DNA of 64,000 nt from Synechococcus sp. CS-1328. GTDB taxonomy: Bacteria; Cyanobacteriota; Cyanobacteriia; PCC-6307; Cyanobiaceae. The position numbers and the translations under genes were made by a program. The notes under the pieces are model-generated. The model did no database searches. It was given only the letters and a program-made list of their open reading frames with translations, and was not told where the DNA came from. The stretch lies in NCBI RefSeq assembly GCF_025128095.1, contig NZ_JAHLYT010000033.1, positions 25,846 through 89,845 of the forward strand, read 5' to 3'. Below, piece after piece: positions 1 to 10,123 of this stretch; positions within the stretch are counted from its first letter, which is position 1; each line of letters starts with the position of its first letter.

Positions 1-1110
1 ACCGTTCTGATCACAGGATCACACGGCAAAACAGGCTACAAGCTTCAGCTTCATCACATCCTCGGAGCAGAATCAGGACGTTTCTGCCTGGAAAACAGCC
101 TGAATCAAGAACGATCAGTGCTGCGAGCGCTGTGTTCCACCACTGGCCAGACACAAATCAACCTTGTCGAAGTTGCTATTCCTGGCCCAGGATACGCCGA
201 GCTGAGATCCCAGCTTCTCAGGCCAGACATGGTCGTGATCACGGGAATCAGCGCTGAGCATATGCGGCGCCATCAAAGCCTACGCAACCTGATTCGGAAC
301 AAAGCCGCTGCCGTGAGCCACATGCGCAGCCACGGAACCGCGATCCTCTGCTCAGATGGCCCCCATGGTTCAAGGCTGAAAGAAGAGGTGGCAAGACGAA
401 CAAGGGGAAGGATCCTGACCTTTGGAAGCAACGACGCTGCCGATGCCCGCGTGCTTCAGATCGACGTCACAAGAACTCATCAGAAGGTCAAGGTCGACGT
501 CATGGGAGAAATGATTGAGTACGCAATCCCAATGCTAGAAGACTATGCACCATCAATGTCCGCAGGAGTCTTGTTAGCCGCAAAGATCTTGGGCCAGCCT
601 CTCATGGAGTGCGCCGATCGATACGGGTCGGCCAGAAATTATGAAACCAGTGGCAAACTTTACAGACTAAGCCGAAAACAAGGCTCCACGTATCTCTACG
701 ACCAAACCAGGCGAGGCTACTTTGAAGGCTTTCTTTCGATGTTTCGCCTTGCCGCAAGGATCAATGACCACGAAGACAGAGCTCGTCGGAAAATTGCCGT
801 GATCACTGAATTCTACAACCTGGAGGACAATAAAGATTATCGCTACGACATTGCCACGGCCGGAAAACTGCTGAAGGCCGCCGAATTCGACATGATCATC
901 ACAACCCATCGCTTTCCCTGCCACTCCCAGACCCTGCCTGGCACGGCACTCCATCAGCACATCGAGAGCTTGGAGCAGCTTACGGATACCCTCAACCAGA
1001 TCCTGCAAGATGGCGACTTCCTCTTCATGCAGGGGGTTTGGATGGCAGAGCTGGACAAAGTGAGCAGTCAACTACTTCAGCAGAGCGACGGCTATGAATG
1101 TCTGTACTGA
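1..1110 (+). CDS. Mur-ligase-like ATP-dependent ligase (5' end outside window)
   Basis: The reading frame is open from base 1, so the start lies left of the window and an in-frame GTG at 118 is not the true start. The first codons encode a Mur-ligase P-loop, GSHGKTG. A family-like middle region follows, with VEVAIPGPGYAEL and then VVITGISAEHMRRHQS, the equivalent of the MurC-F/CapB metal- and substrate-binding segment. The C-terminal part (DQTRRGYFEGFLS) resembles the third Mur-ligase domain. Such enzymes join an amino acid or peptide to a carboxylate through an acyl phosphate. It is too divergent to call a specific Mur enzyme. Its base composition is visibly less GC-rich than the genes further right, which suggests horizontal acquisition. 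Family confident, substrate unknown. Confidence 0.7.
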   Translation, partial: TVLITGSHGKTGYKLQLHHILGAESGRFCLENSLNQERSVLRALCSTTGQTQINLVEVAIPGPGYAELRSQLLRPDMVVITGISAEHMRRHQSLRNLIRNKAAAVSHMRSHGTAILCSDGPHGSRLKEEVARRTRGRILTFGSNDAADARVLQIDVTRTHQKVKVDVMGEMIEYAIPMLEDYAPSMSAGVLLAAKILGQPLMECADRYGSARNYETSGKLYRLSRKQGSTYLYDQTRRGYFEGFLSMFRLAARINDHEDRARRKIAVITEFYNLEDNKDYRYDIATAGKLLKAAEFDMIITTHRFPCHSQTLPGTALHQHIESLEQLTDTLNQILQDGDFLFMQGVWMAELDKVSSQLLQQSDGYECLY

Positions 1111-1577
1111 ATGCTGCCATACCAGAAGTCGCACCAATCGCTCTGGCCATGCCATCGCAATCCTTACCCACAACTACGCCCAGCAGAGTAGAGGGACCAC
1201 TAAATCATGAACAGCTGAACCAAAGCCGGCGGCAGAGCCAACCAGCCATACTGCCTCTCAGCATTGCAGCCTCTCAGCATTGCAGACCAGTCGCTTTCAA
1301 CCGAGTGCGCCAAAAGGTTGAAGACCAATATAAAACTGCTCAATACCGCTAGGGAGAATCTGGACAACCCACGAAAATGCTCGAACCAAGGCCTGAGGCT
1401 CGTGCCCCTGTCTTGACGGCAGTTTCTCAACAGGGGGTTTCCAGAGCATCCCTAGCAGGAGCGCGAAACTAGCCTACATCAATCCATTGGAGCACGGAGA
1501 ATCCTGCCGATGCCGCCTCAGTTCAACACCCATGACCAGGGGCGACTCTGGCCGCTGGGCCTACCAGCAGCGACTGA
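1111..1577. other. Gap with no convincing gene
   Basis: The stretch between the Mur-ligase-like gene and cynS contains only short open frames with no recognisable domain (for example one at 1098-1352). It holds one 16-bp perfect tandem duplication, listed separately. I see no clear promoter or terminator. Confidence 0.5.
1254..1285. repeat. 16-bp perfect tandem duplication
   Basis: The unit CCTCTCAGCATTGCAG occurs at 1254-1269 and again, without a gap, at 1270-1285. It lies in non-coding DNA and looks like a simple slippage or duplication event. Confidence 0.9.
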
Positions 1578-2027
1578 TCACCACTTTTTATAGGCCAGGA
1601 ACTTGCCACACATGGTGATCTTCACCCGATCGCCAGCGGGATTTTCTTCTTTGTCCACCTGCAGAGTGAAGTCGATTGCGCTCATGATGCCATCGCCAAA
1701 CTTCTCCTGGATCACATCCTTGAGCGGCATGCCGTACACCTGCATGATCTCGTAAAAACGATAGATCAAGGGATCCGTGGGAATGACCGGATCCAGCGAT
1801 CCCTTGGTGGGGAACTCCTGCAAGGCAGCGATGGTTGCTGCATCCAGATCCAGCAGCTCCCCCAGTTGGATCGCCTCGTCCGCCGAAGCGGTGGCCTGGC
1901 GATAGAACAGGGACGCCACCCAGACTTCGTCGCGACCGAGTTTTGCGCCCAGGTCGGCAAAGCTCATGTCCTTGGCTTTTTTGGCAGCCAGCAATGCAGG
2001 GATCATGGTGTCTTGGTTTGCAGTCAT
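1578..2027 (-). CDS. cynS: Cyanate hydratase (cyanase)
   Basis: CynS converts cyanate and bicarbonate to ammonia and CO2, giving nitrogen from cyanate in the cytoplasm. The 149-residue product has the N-terminal helical domain (to about residue 80) and the C-terminal catalytic domain of the family. The catalytic triad is visible as Arg90 and Glu93 in YRFYE and Ser116 in GIMSAIDF, matching E. coli Arg96, Glu99 and Ser122 with a constant offset of six. I chose the ATG at 2027 (MTANQDTM) because the 11 residues encoded upstream do not look like the family. No cyanate transporter genes adjoin it here. No NtcA-type site was recognised upstream. Confidence 0.95.
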   Translation of the reverse strand: MTANQDTMIPALLAAKKAKDMSFADLGAKLGRDEVWVASLFYRQATASADEAIQLGELLDLDAATIAALQEFPTKGSLDPVIPTDPLIYRFYEIMQVYGMPLKDVIQEKFGDGIMSAIDFTLQVDKEENPAGDRVKITMCGKFLAYKKW

Positions 2028-2206
2028 GAACAGGGGTTGTCGTGATGTCCGCCACCGCATCAGGCCACTGGATCAGCCCGTCGCATCAGGTCGTGCGATC
2101 GGATCAGGACCTGGCGTCAGTTGCGAAGATCAGACTATCGATTGATCGGCGCACATTGCTGGCATCAATCACTACAGACCAGGGTCTCACCAGGCCAGTT
2201 GGATGT

Positions 2207-2252
2207 GTTTCATCCAGACATCTCCCGAGACGTTTCATCCAGACATCTCCCG
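2207..2252. repeat. Two copies of a 21-bp direct repeat, 25-bp period
   Basis: A 21-base unit beginning GTTTCATCCAGACATC occurs at 2207-2227 and identically at 2232-2252, separated by AGAC. Two copies only, so it is not a CRISPR array. Confidence 0.85.
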
Positions 2253-2492
2253 GTGGTGTGAATGGCATGCGATCGACCTGTGTGGGCCGCCACTGGTTCA
2301 TACCCTCACCCCCTACATTGCATCTCCTACCTTCGCCGGCCATTTGCATTTCAACCAGCCTCCTCCCTGATCTTCCGGCAGCTCGACGCCGCCGACAGCC
2401 GAAATCACTCGCTCACCCTTGCCACCGCCACGACGAAGGCATCAAGGCCTGCGACTGACCGATGCTCGCGTCACGAGTCCTTCGCGGCTGGC

Positions 2493-2523
2493 GAGAGAAA
2501 TGGATGGGGAGAGAAATGGATGG
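2493..2523. repeat. Two copies of a 15-bp direct repeat, 16-bp period
   Basis: GAGAGAAATGGATGG occurs at 2493-2507 and 2509-2523. Non-coding, about 100 bases upstream of the dhaKL pseudogene. Confidence 0.85.
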
Positions 2524-2620
2524 CACAGCGTGAAGCTGCCATGCAACTCCTGGGGTGCCACAGCAGCACGGACCATGCTGAGGCTGACGATCTGGACGGC
2601 CCCATTCAGGATCTCAGAAC

Positions 2621-3874
2621 ATGACGCACCTGATCACCGATGCCAGCCGCTTTGCGGCCTAGGCCAAGGCCGGTTTCGTGGCGGCGAACCACCGTCGGAT
2701 CCGGCCACTACCCCGCATTCATGGGTCTGGTCGGGATGGGCATGACCGCCGCTGCCGCCTGCGGCAACATCTTCGCGTCGCCGTCGTCGGGTCAGGTTGT
2801 CAGTGTGAGCCGGGAGGTGGAGCGGGGCGCCGGCGTCCTGCTCGCCTTCGGCAACTACACCGGCGACATGCTCCAGTTCGGCCTGGCGGCGGAACGCCTG
2901 CGGGCCGAGGGCCACGACGTGCGCATCGGGGCGGTGAGTGATGACATCGCCAGCGCGCCCTTAGCCGCCATCGATCAGCGCCGTGGCATCGCCGGCGGGC
3001 TGGCGGTGTACAAGGTGGCCGGTGCGGCGGCCGAAGCCGGCTTGGGCCTGGATGCGGTGGCGACCAATCTTCAGGCCAGGGGCGTCCGGATCGTCGATGC
3101 GGAATGCGGCGAACTGGTTACCAGCCTGGAGATGGCCGGGGTGTCCCTCAGCCTGTTCTGGCTCGACGATGAGCTCGAGCCGTTCTGGCAAGCCCCAGCT
3201 GATAGCGCCGCCTTCCATCGCGGCGAGCCGACTCCCAACCCCACGAACACTCCAGAACCGGAGACCGGCGCTGCCGCGCAGACCCCGCTGGCGCCAGCAC
3301 CTCACCGTGGGGCCATGCCACCGGCCCGGGGCGATCAGCTGATCTGGGCCCGCCGGGTGCTGGAGGGCCTCCACCAGGCCCAGGCAGCGCTGGTGGCCAG
3401 CCAGCTGGAGCTGGGTCAGCTCGATGCCGTCGCCGGCGATGGCGACCATGGCCTGGGCAAGGTGCGGGGTGTCGGTGGTGCGGTGGCCGCTGCCCAGCGG
3501 GTGGTGGACGACCAGGGCAGCGCGGCGGCAGCTCCGGTGCCCTCTGGGGCCTTGGTCTGGCGGCAGCCGGCAATGCGCTCGCCGCAGCAGATCCATTGGA
3601 TTCGGAAGCCCTGGCTGGGGCCGTCGCCACCGCCCTTGGCGCCATCCAGACTCTCGGCAAGGCCCAGGCCGGCGACAAGACCCTGGTCGATGCCCTGATC
3701 CCCTTCTCGGAACGGTTGGGCAGCGGAATCGCGCAAGGGGAGCCGGCAGCCCAGGCCACAGCCGCCCTGCTGCCCCGACTCGGCCGGGCCCGATCCCATG
3801 GCAGCAGGAGCGTCGGCCACCCGGATCCGGGCGCCGTCTCCCTGGCGCAGGTGTTGGTCGCCGTTCAGGGCTGA
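2621..3874 (+). pseudogene. Decayed dihydroxyacetone kinase (DhaK-DhaL fusion)
   Basis: An intact ancestor would have phosphorylated dihydroxyacetone with ATP. The remnant starts with a DhaK-like N-terminus at ATG 2621 (MTHLITDASRF) and meets an in-frame TAG at 2660. A deletion with a frame change then joins FVAAN to GSGHYPAF. The DhaK core continues with NYTGD and RRGIAGG, but the segment that carries the substrate-binding histidine of DhaK (E. coli GIHGEPG) is missing; the frame jumps to the CGELVTSLEMAG end of DhaK. DhaL follows with its Mg/ATP motif GDGDHG near 3430. A second frame change lies near 3510-3524, after which GGSSGALWG, GDKTLVDAL and DPGAVSLA continue to a stop at 3874. One stop, two frame breaks and internal deletions make it non-functional. 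Confidence 0.85.
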
Positions 3875-3890
3875 GGCTCGACTGGGCTCC

Positions 3891-5447
3891 TCAGGGGGTG
3901 TGCAGGCTGGCGGCCGCCAGCTGCCGCAAGGCCAGCCGGTCGGTCTTGCCCACCACATTGAGGGGCATCGCCTCAAGGCGGCGGATCTCCTCGGGAGCCT
4001 TATAGCCCACCCGCGCCCGGGCAAAGGCGATCAGCTCCTCGTCCGGTGGCGCCGCGACTCCCGGCCTCAGCGTCACATAGGCGCGCACGTTTTCGCCATG
4101 CACCGGATCCTGGATGCCGATCACTCCCGCCAGGTCCACCGCCGGATGCTCCTCCAGGGCCTCCTCCACATCCTGGGGGCAGATGTTCGAGCTGTCGTGC
4201 AGGATGATCTGCTTGCGGCGGCCGCAGAACCAGAGATAGCCATCGCCATCGAGCCGCATCTCATCGCCGGTGTCGACCCAGCCGGCCTGGATCGTTTCGG
4301 CGGTGGCGTCCGGGTTCTCCCAGTACTCCACCATGATGGAGGGGGCCTGGATCCAGAGCCGACCCTCTTCTCCGTCGGCAACCTCGCGGCCGCTCTCGTC
4401 CCGCAGTGACCCGCTGAAGCCTGGACACAAGCTGCCCACTGAGCCGATCCGGATCTCGCCGTTCGGCGGCGCCAGGGTGGCGAAGCCGATTTCACTCATG
4501 CCGTAGCACTCATCGATGCTGAAGCCGGCAGCAGCGCGAAATTCCTGCTGCAACTGATGGGGCACCTTGTCGCCGCCGCTGATGCACAGCCGGATCGATT
4601 GCAGGTCTGTCGATCGCAGCCGCTCATCCCGCACCAGGCCGAACAGCACCGCCGGCAGAATCAGCAGCACCGCCGGCCGGTGACGCCGCAGCAACAACTC
4701 CAAAGAGGGGCTGTCGATGGTGCTGGCGACCACCGCCAACGCACCCGCGCTCAGCGCCGCCAGGACCAGGCCGGAGGAGGCAATGTGGGCCAGGGAACTG
4801 CCGGCCAGCACCTCCTCGGTGGCCTTCAGCTCCAGGGCCTGCACCAGCGAGGCCAGCAGGGCGCCGAAGCTGGCGCGGCTGTGGGTCACGCCCTTCGGTT
4901 TGCCGGTGCTGCCGGAGGTGAAATAGATCACGCACGGGTCAGTGGCTTCCAGCGCAGGCCAGGGCTCTGGGGTGCACGGGTTGGTGCCTGGCGTGGCCTG
5001 CAGCAGATCAGCGAAGCCGGTGTGGTCATCGATCCGGATCAGGCCCAGGGGCAGTTGGGCCGCCACACGACTGGCCGCCACGTCGGCCTGGCGTTCGTCG
5101 TGATACACCAGCGCGGCCGCCCCGCTGACCGCCAGGGCATGGTCCATCTCCGGTGGCATGTAGCGGTAATTGAGCGGGGTCAGCACCAGCCCACTGCGCA
5201 GACCGGCCAGGTAATGCACGATCAGATCCACCCGGTTCGGGATCAGCGAAGCCAGCCGATCGCCCCGCTTCAGCCCCAGCTGCCGGTAGGCCCGCGCCAG
5301 GGCCTCGCAGTCGCGCTCCAGTTGCGCCCAGCTCAGCGACCGCTCCAGATCCTGAAGCGCCGGCGCTTCAGGATTGTGCTCCAGCCCCAGGGCCAGGAGC
5401 GTATCGATGGCGATCGGCTGGAGCAGGGCGGGGCCATGGAACGGCAT
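3891..5447 (-). CDS. AMP-binding acyl-CoA synthetase-like ligase (ANL superfamily)
   Basis: The 518-residue protein has the adenylation signature YFTSGSTGKPKG, the A5-type motif ECYGMSEIGF, the hinge region WVDTGDEMRLDGDGYLWFCGR and a C-terminal catalytic lysine in VVGKTDR. It should activate a carboxylic acid as the acyl-adenylate and usually transfer it to CoA. No carrier or condensation domain is attached, so it is a free-standing ligase. The substrate cannot be read from the sequence. It ends 16 bases after the dhaKL remnant on the opposite strand, and a DUF1993 gene lies 82 bases upstream on the same strand. Confidence 0.88.
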   Translation of the reverse strand: MPFHGPALLQPIAIDTLLALGLEHNPEAPALQDLERSLSWAQLERDCEALARAYRQLGLKRGDRLASLIPNRVDLIVHYLAGLRSGLVLTPLNYRYMPPEMDHALAVSGAAALVYHDERQADVAASRVAAQLPLGLIRIDDHTGFADLLQATPGTNPCTPEPWPALEATDPCVIYFTSGSTGKPKGVTHSRASFGALLASLVQALELKATEEVLAGSSLAHIASSGLVLAALSAGALAVVASTIDSPSLELLLRRHRPAVLLILPAVLFGLVRDERLRSTDLQSIRLCISGGDKVPHQLQQEFRAAAGFSIDECYGMSEIGFATLAPPNGEIRIGSVGSLCPGFSGSLRDESGREVADGEEGRLWIQAPSIMVEYWENPDATAETIQAGWVDTGDEMRLDGDGYLWFCGRRKQIILHDSSNICPQDVEEALEEHPAVDLAGVIGIQDPVHGENVRAYVTLRPGVAAPPDEELIAFARARVGYKAPEEIRRLEAMPLNVVGKTDRLALRQLAAASLHTP

Positions 5448-5529
5448 CGGCAGGGCCTGGCTCGAAGGGCTCCCTGCAGCCTGCCCGATCCGCCCGGCTG
5501 TGTTCAGGGGTTGTGTTCAGGAGAAGGGG

Positions 5530-6039
5530 TCAGGGTTCGCCCAGAAAGTCGCGCTTGCCGAGAACGACGCCGTTGTGGCGCAGGATGTTGTAAGTCGTGG
5601 TGACGTGGAAATAAACATTCGGCAACACAAAGCTGCTCAGAAAGGGCCACCCCAGCATCGTGATCGTCTGATCGCGGCCGATCGGCACCGTGATCTCCCG
5701 TTCTTCCGAGCCGTTCAACTGCTCCACCGGCGCGCTTTCCAGAAAGGCGATCGTGTGCTGCAGCCGCCCGATCAGTTCGGCGAAGCTGGTTTCGTTGTCC
5801 TCCACCGCCGGCGCTTCGGATCCGGCCAGCCGGGCGACCCCACGCCGGGCGATGTCCGAGGCGATCTGCACCTGGCGCACCAGCGGGAACATGTCGGGAT
5901 AGAGGCGGCTCTGCAGCAGCACCGCCGGATCGATCCGGTGGGCTTCCGCATGGGCCTGGCCCTTGGCAAGCACGGCGGCGAGATTGGTCAGCGTCCGCGT
6001 CAGCGGCAGGATCGACGCGTCGACCATCGTGAGTTGCAT
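5530..6039 (-). CDS. DUF1993 family protein
   Basis: The 169-residue product has the DUF1993 pattern: an N-terminal helix with KGQAHAEAH, then LYPDMFPLVRQVQIASD, FAELIGRL and a C-terminal FHVTTTYNILRHNGV. The family forms small helical proteins related to DinB-like folds; its function is unknown. I chose ATG 6039 because the 11 residues before it are not family-like. It may be cotranscribed with the downstream acyl ligase. Confidence 0.8.
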   Translation of the reverse strand: MQLTMVDASILPLTRTLTNLAAVLAKGQAHAEAHRIDPAVLLQSRLYPDMFPLVRQVQIASDIARRGVARLAGSEAPAVEDNETSFAELIGRLQHTIAFLESAPVEQLNGSEEREITVPIGRDQTITMLGWPFLSSFVLPNVYFHVTTTYNILRHNGVVLGKRDFLGEP

Positions 6040-6094
6040 CGGGAGGACGCGCTGGCGGCTTTGAGGGCCCACAACCCTAGGGGGCCTGACCGAA

Positions 6095-6436
6095 TCATCC
6101 CCCCGCCTGCTTCGGCCGAAAGCCAGCCTGCTCCAGGGCGCTCAGGGCTGCAGCCACCTGATCGCCCTGCAGTTCGATCACGCCATCTTTGAGGGTGCCG
6201 CCGGTGCCGGCGGCGGCCTTGAGCTGCTTCAGCAGGGACCGGGTTGCAGCCTCGCCGATCTCCAGCCCGGTGATGGCGGTCACCAGCTTGCCGCCCTTGC
6301 CCGCCTTGGTGCGTTGCACCCGCACCCGCTGCTGGGCGCGCGGCAGGGCGGCGGCGTCCCCGGCACCAGCGCGCTGCAGGCTTTCCGGCCGGCTGACGCC
6401 ACTGCTGAATTCGGTCCAGCCCCCCTTGGCCATGGC
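6095..6436 (-). CDS. Sui1/YciH-like translation initiation factor
   Basis: The product of 113 residues carries an eIF1/SUI1 domain in its C-terminal half ([20 protein letters not shown], then [16 protein letters not shown] and IELQGDQ). Bacterial YciH-type proteins bind the small ribosomal subunit and affect initiation fidelity. I placed the start at ATG 6436 ([12 protein letters not shown]), the usual beginning in cyanobacterial homologues; a longer frame reaching 6631 has no family resemblance. It ends 55 bases left of the DUF1993 start and is transcribed divergently from trpB. Confidence 0.85.
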   Translation of the reverse strand, partial: AMAKGGWTEFSSGVSRPESLQRAGAGDAAALPRAQQRVRVQRTKAGKGGKLVTAITGLEIGEAATRSLLKQLKAAAGTGGTLKDGVIELQGDQVAAALSALEQAGFRPKQAGG

Positions 6437-6741
6437 TCCGCTGTTCGCTACCACCCACTCCAGCGCACCGCCGTTCCACTGCGCCAACGCCCCCACCGTG
6501 GATCTTCCCCCCCTGCAGCTGGAAATGGTGCGGATCGGCCTGCAGGGCGAACCTGCCGCGGCCCTCTGCCGCAACGCGCCGCTGCGGCCCGACAGCTTGC
6601 GCAGCTCCGTGTCCGGATCGACCGATTGCACCCTCGAGCCGGGCTGGCTTCGTATCGATAACCCTGCCGGCTGGCCGGTGGCGCCGCCGCCGCCGCCCTG
6701 AGCACGGCTTCCTACGCTGGTTCCACCCCGTCCAGCCGCCG
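6437..6741. other. Divergent gap between sui1-like gene and trpB
   Basis: Roughly 300 bases hold the upstream regions of two divergent genes. A plus-strand frame stays open to 6701 but ends in a run of prolines and matches no family I know, so I do not call it a gene. No clear promoter boxes were identified. Confidence 0.4.
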
Positions 6742-8019
<1,278 letters not shown>

Positions 8020-8020
8020 G

Positions 8021-9079
8021 TCAGAGGGGATCTTCTTCCCAGGCGAAACGCGGCAGGCGGCGCAGGCCGTCCTGCATGCTGCGGGCCCAGATCTCCATCG
8101 AGCGGCCGATCTCCGGGGCCCCCTTGGACAGCTTGATCCGGCGCGAGATCCGCAGCTGATCGCGGGGCATCAGGGCCACCTCAAACGGTGGGCCCACCGT
8201 GAGGTTGGAGCGTCGCGTGATGATCTGGGAAATCAGGCACAGGCGCGCCGCATCCTCCAGGGACAGGCCGCAATGCCCCACGAAATCAAGCGGAGGCTTG
8301 CCGTACTTGCTTTCACCGATCTGCAGGAAGGGGGTTTCGCGGGTGGCCATCACCGCGTTGCCCTGGGGGTAGATCAGATACAGGCCATGGCGATCACCGC
8401 GGATCTGGCCGCCCAGGATGAAGCTGGCTTCAGCACTGGCTCCCGACTGCCGCAGGGTATGGCCGTACTCCTGCTGGACCGCGACGCTGACGCGGCCCAC
8501 GTAGTCGGCCGCTTCAAACAAAAAGCGGGCGCTGAGCAGGTCCGGCAGGGACTGGTCCCGCAGACCCACGGCCTGCCGGTCCACTCCCTCACGATCCAGT
8601 GCCTCCCGGTCCAGTGCCTCCCGGTCCGCTGCCGCCCGGGCGGAAGAGCTCCCGGCTTTGACGGAGCTGGTCACCGCAGCGAAATCAGCGGCCCGGGCGG
8701 CGAGCGGCCCGGCAGCCGGTGCCGAGGAGCCTGCCATGGCTTCAGGACTGATGATGCAGGAATCGGCGAACACCTTGGTTTCCTGTGGTGGTTCGCTGGG
8801 CTGTTGCATCAGGCTGATGCCAGTGCCCACCGCAGGGCCACTGCCCACGCCAGGGGGACTGCTCACACCCTTGGCCAGCAGGTCACGATGGATCCGGTTC
8901 AGCACCGCCTGGGTGGTGGCGAGGTTGCCGGCGGCCAGAAGCACGAACAGCCGGTCTTCGGACGGCTGAAACACGTGCATCTTGCTGTAGGTGGAGATGT
9001 AATCCACCCCGGCGTTGGTCCGGGAATCAGATGCGAAGACCAGCCCCGAATCGAGAAGAAAGCCGACGCAATAGGTCAT
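8021..9079 (-). CDS. Anbu-type proteasome-related peptidase with a large insert
   Basis: The start MTYCVG, with threonine directly after Met, and the following FASDSRTNAGVDYISTY are hallmarks of Anbu, a bacterial proteasome-fold Ntn hydrolase whose Thr is the nucleophile after Met removal. The 352 residues exceed the usual length of about 240-260. The excess is a low-complexity block at about residues 75-175 (rich in Ala, Ser, Pro, Gly, then repeats of DREAL), between the LLAAGNLATTQ segment and the SLPDLLSARFLFEAADYVG segment. The C-terminal half (GGQIRGDRHGLYLIYPQGN, LQIGESKYGKP) looks intact. The Anbu partner genes usual elsewhere (transglutaminase, alpha-E, ATP-grasp) are absent; the neighbours are trpB and hrcA. 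Confidence 0.9.
   Translation of the reverse strand: MTYCVGFLLDSGLVFASDSRTNAGVDYISTYSKMHVFQPSEDRLFVLLAAGNLATTQAVLNRIHRDLLAKGVSSPPGVGSGPAVGTGISLMQQPSEPPQETKVFADSCIISPEAMAGSSAPAAGPLAARAADFAAVTSSVKAGSSSARAAADREALDREALDREGVDRQAVGLRDQSLPDLLSARFLFEAADYVGRVSVAVQQEYGHTLRQSGASAEASFILGGQIRGDRHGLYLIYPQGNAVMATRETPFLQIGESKYGKPPLDFVGHCGLSLEDAARLCLISQIITRRSNLTVGPPFEVALMPRDQLRISRRIKLSKGAPEIGRSMEIWARSMQDGLRRLPRFAWEEDPL
8571..8645 (-). repeat. 15-bp tandem repeats inside the Anbu gene
   Basis: Five units of 15 bases are visible; those at 8601-8615 and 8616-8630 are nearly identical (GCCTCCCGGTCCAGT on the plus strand) and the flanking units are degenerate. Read in the gene frame they give a DREAL pentapeptide series. 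Confidence 0.85.
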
Positions 9080-9133
9080 TCCGGGGTCGGGAGGGAAGAG
9101 GGGCGGGCAGGGGCAATCCGGAAGCCGCAGCCC

Positions 9134-10123
9134 TCAGCTGAGCAGGCGTTGCAGGATTGAGGCTACCGATCGGACCGTCGCCCGAGCCGTGGCGTACGCC
9201 ATCCGCATCGGTCCGATCAGGGCAACATGGCCCAGGCCACCATCGCCGCTGCGATAACTGGCCTGCACCACGGCGCAGTCATGCAGAGCGACGTGGGGAT
9301 GTTCGCGGCCGATCCAGATCGCGTCGCCTTCGGGGCCCAGCACCTGCCGCGGCCGCTCTTCAACCAGTTGCACAAGTGGCCGCAGGCTGGCGGTACGGCT
9401 GAATTCCGGCTGTCCAAGCAGGCCCCCCAGCCCGATCGCCAGGGCGTTATCGGAATCATCGGCATCGCTGCTGGCACGGCTGGCCAGGGCCTGGCGCAGC
9501 ACCCGGCCGCTGCGCTGCAGCTCGCGCGGCAACTGTTCCCAGGAGATGCCCGGCTCCCCCGGCCGGCGCAGTTGCTGGTTGGCCCAGCGCTCCAGCACCG
9601 GCAACTCCAGCTCCGTTTCGCCCGGCAGGCGCACGTTGAGGCTGGTGGCCACCGCAGGGGCCTGCACCAGAAACACCAGCAGGCGATCGCGGCTGCCCAT
9701 CAGGCGGATCGCCTGAAGCTGCGGCTCGGCCCGTTGCGGCCGGGTGATCAGGCTGAGCAGCCCGGTGAGATCGGCCAGCCGCCGGCCGAGATGGCGTAGC
9801 AGATCGTCCAGGCTGGCCCACTGAAGGCTGAGGCCGGTGAGTTCACGCTCCAGTTGCAGGGCAGCCGCACCGGGGGCGGGCAGCAGCTGATCCACATAGG
9901 TGCGGTAGCCCCGCTCGCTGGGGATCCGGCCGGCGGAGGTGTGGGGCTGGGTGAGCAAGCCCCGCTGTTCCAGGGCGCCCATTGCCGATCGCACCGTGGC
10001 CGGGCTGGCGGGCAGGCCGAAGCGACGCACCAGGGTGCTGCTTCCCACCGGCTCCATCGTGTCGACGTAGTGCCTCACCGTGGCTTGAAGCACCTGCTGT
10101 TGGCGGCGGGGCAGGCTGTCCAC
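9134..10123 (-). CDS. hrcA: Heat-inducible transcription repressor HrcA
   Basis: HrcA represses chaperone operons (groESL and sometimes dnaK) by binding CIRCE operators and is kept folded by GroEL. The 329-residue protein has the N-terminal winged helix (RRQQQVLQATVRHYVDTMEPVG, residues about 6-70, with SPATVRSAMGALEQRGLL), the HTSAGRIPSERGYRTYVD signature, then the GAF-like dimerisation core and C-terminal IGPMRMAY. The start is GTG 10123. I saw no CIRCE element just upstream, so it is probably not autoregulated there. Confidence 0.95.
   Translation of the reverse strand: MDSLPRRQQQVLQATVRHYVDTMEPVGSSTLVRRFGLPASPATVRSAMGALEQRGLLTQPHTSAGRIPSERGYRTYVDQLLPAPGAAALQLERELTGLSLQWASLDDLLRHLGRRLADLTGLLSLITRPQRAEPQLQAIRLMGSRDRLLVFLVQAPAVATSLNVRLPGETELELPVLERWANQQLRRPGEPGISWEQLPRELQRSGRVLRQALASRASSDADDSDNALAIGLGGLLGQPEFSRTASLRPLVQLVEERPRQVLGPEGDAIWIGREHPHVALHDCAVVQASYRSGDGGLGHVALIGPMRMAYATARATVRSVASILQRLLS

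Larger units (their letters stand above)
2028..2620. other. Gap with short direct repeats, no convincing gene
   Basis: About 590 bases separate cynS from the dhaKL remnant. Frames are open for up to 138 codons (2042-2458), but the translations are low-complexity and match nothing I recognise, as expected by chance in GC-rich DNA. Two pairs of short direct repeats lie here (2207-2252 and 2493-2523). Confidence 0.5.

Noticed and set aside
118..1110. GTG 118 as the start of the first gene
   Set aside because: The codons before it encode the Mur-ligase P-loop in the same frame, so the gene starts left of the window.
1098..1352. 84-codon frame after the Mur-ligase-like gene
   Set aside because: It begins inside that gene, has no recognisable motif and spans the 16-bp tandem duplication.
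2207..2252. Possible CRISPR repeat-spacer unit
   Set aside because: Only two copies with a four-base gap; no array, no cas genes.
2042..2458. 138-codon frame beside cynS
   Set aside because: It has no domain, an odd composition, and contains one of the direct repeats; looks like chance.
6437..6741. Small plus-strand gene before trpB
   Set aside because: The frame to 6701 overlaps the sui1-like gene, ends in poly-proline and has no recognisable segment.
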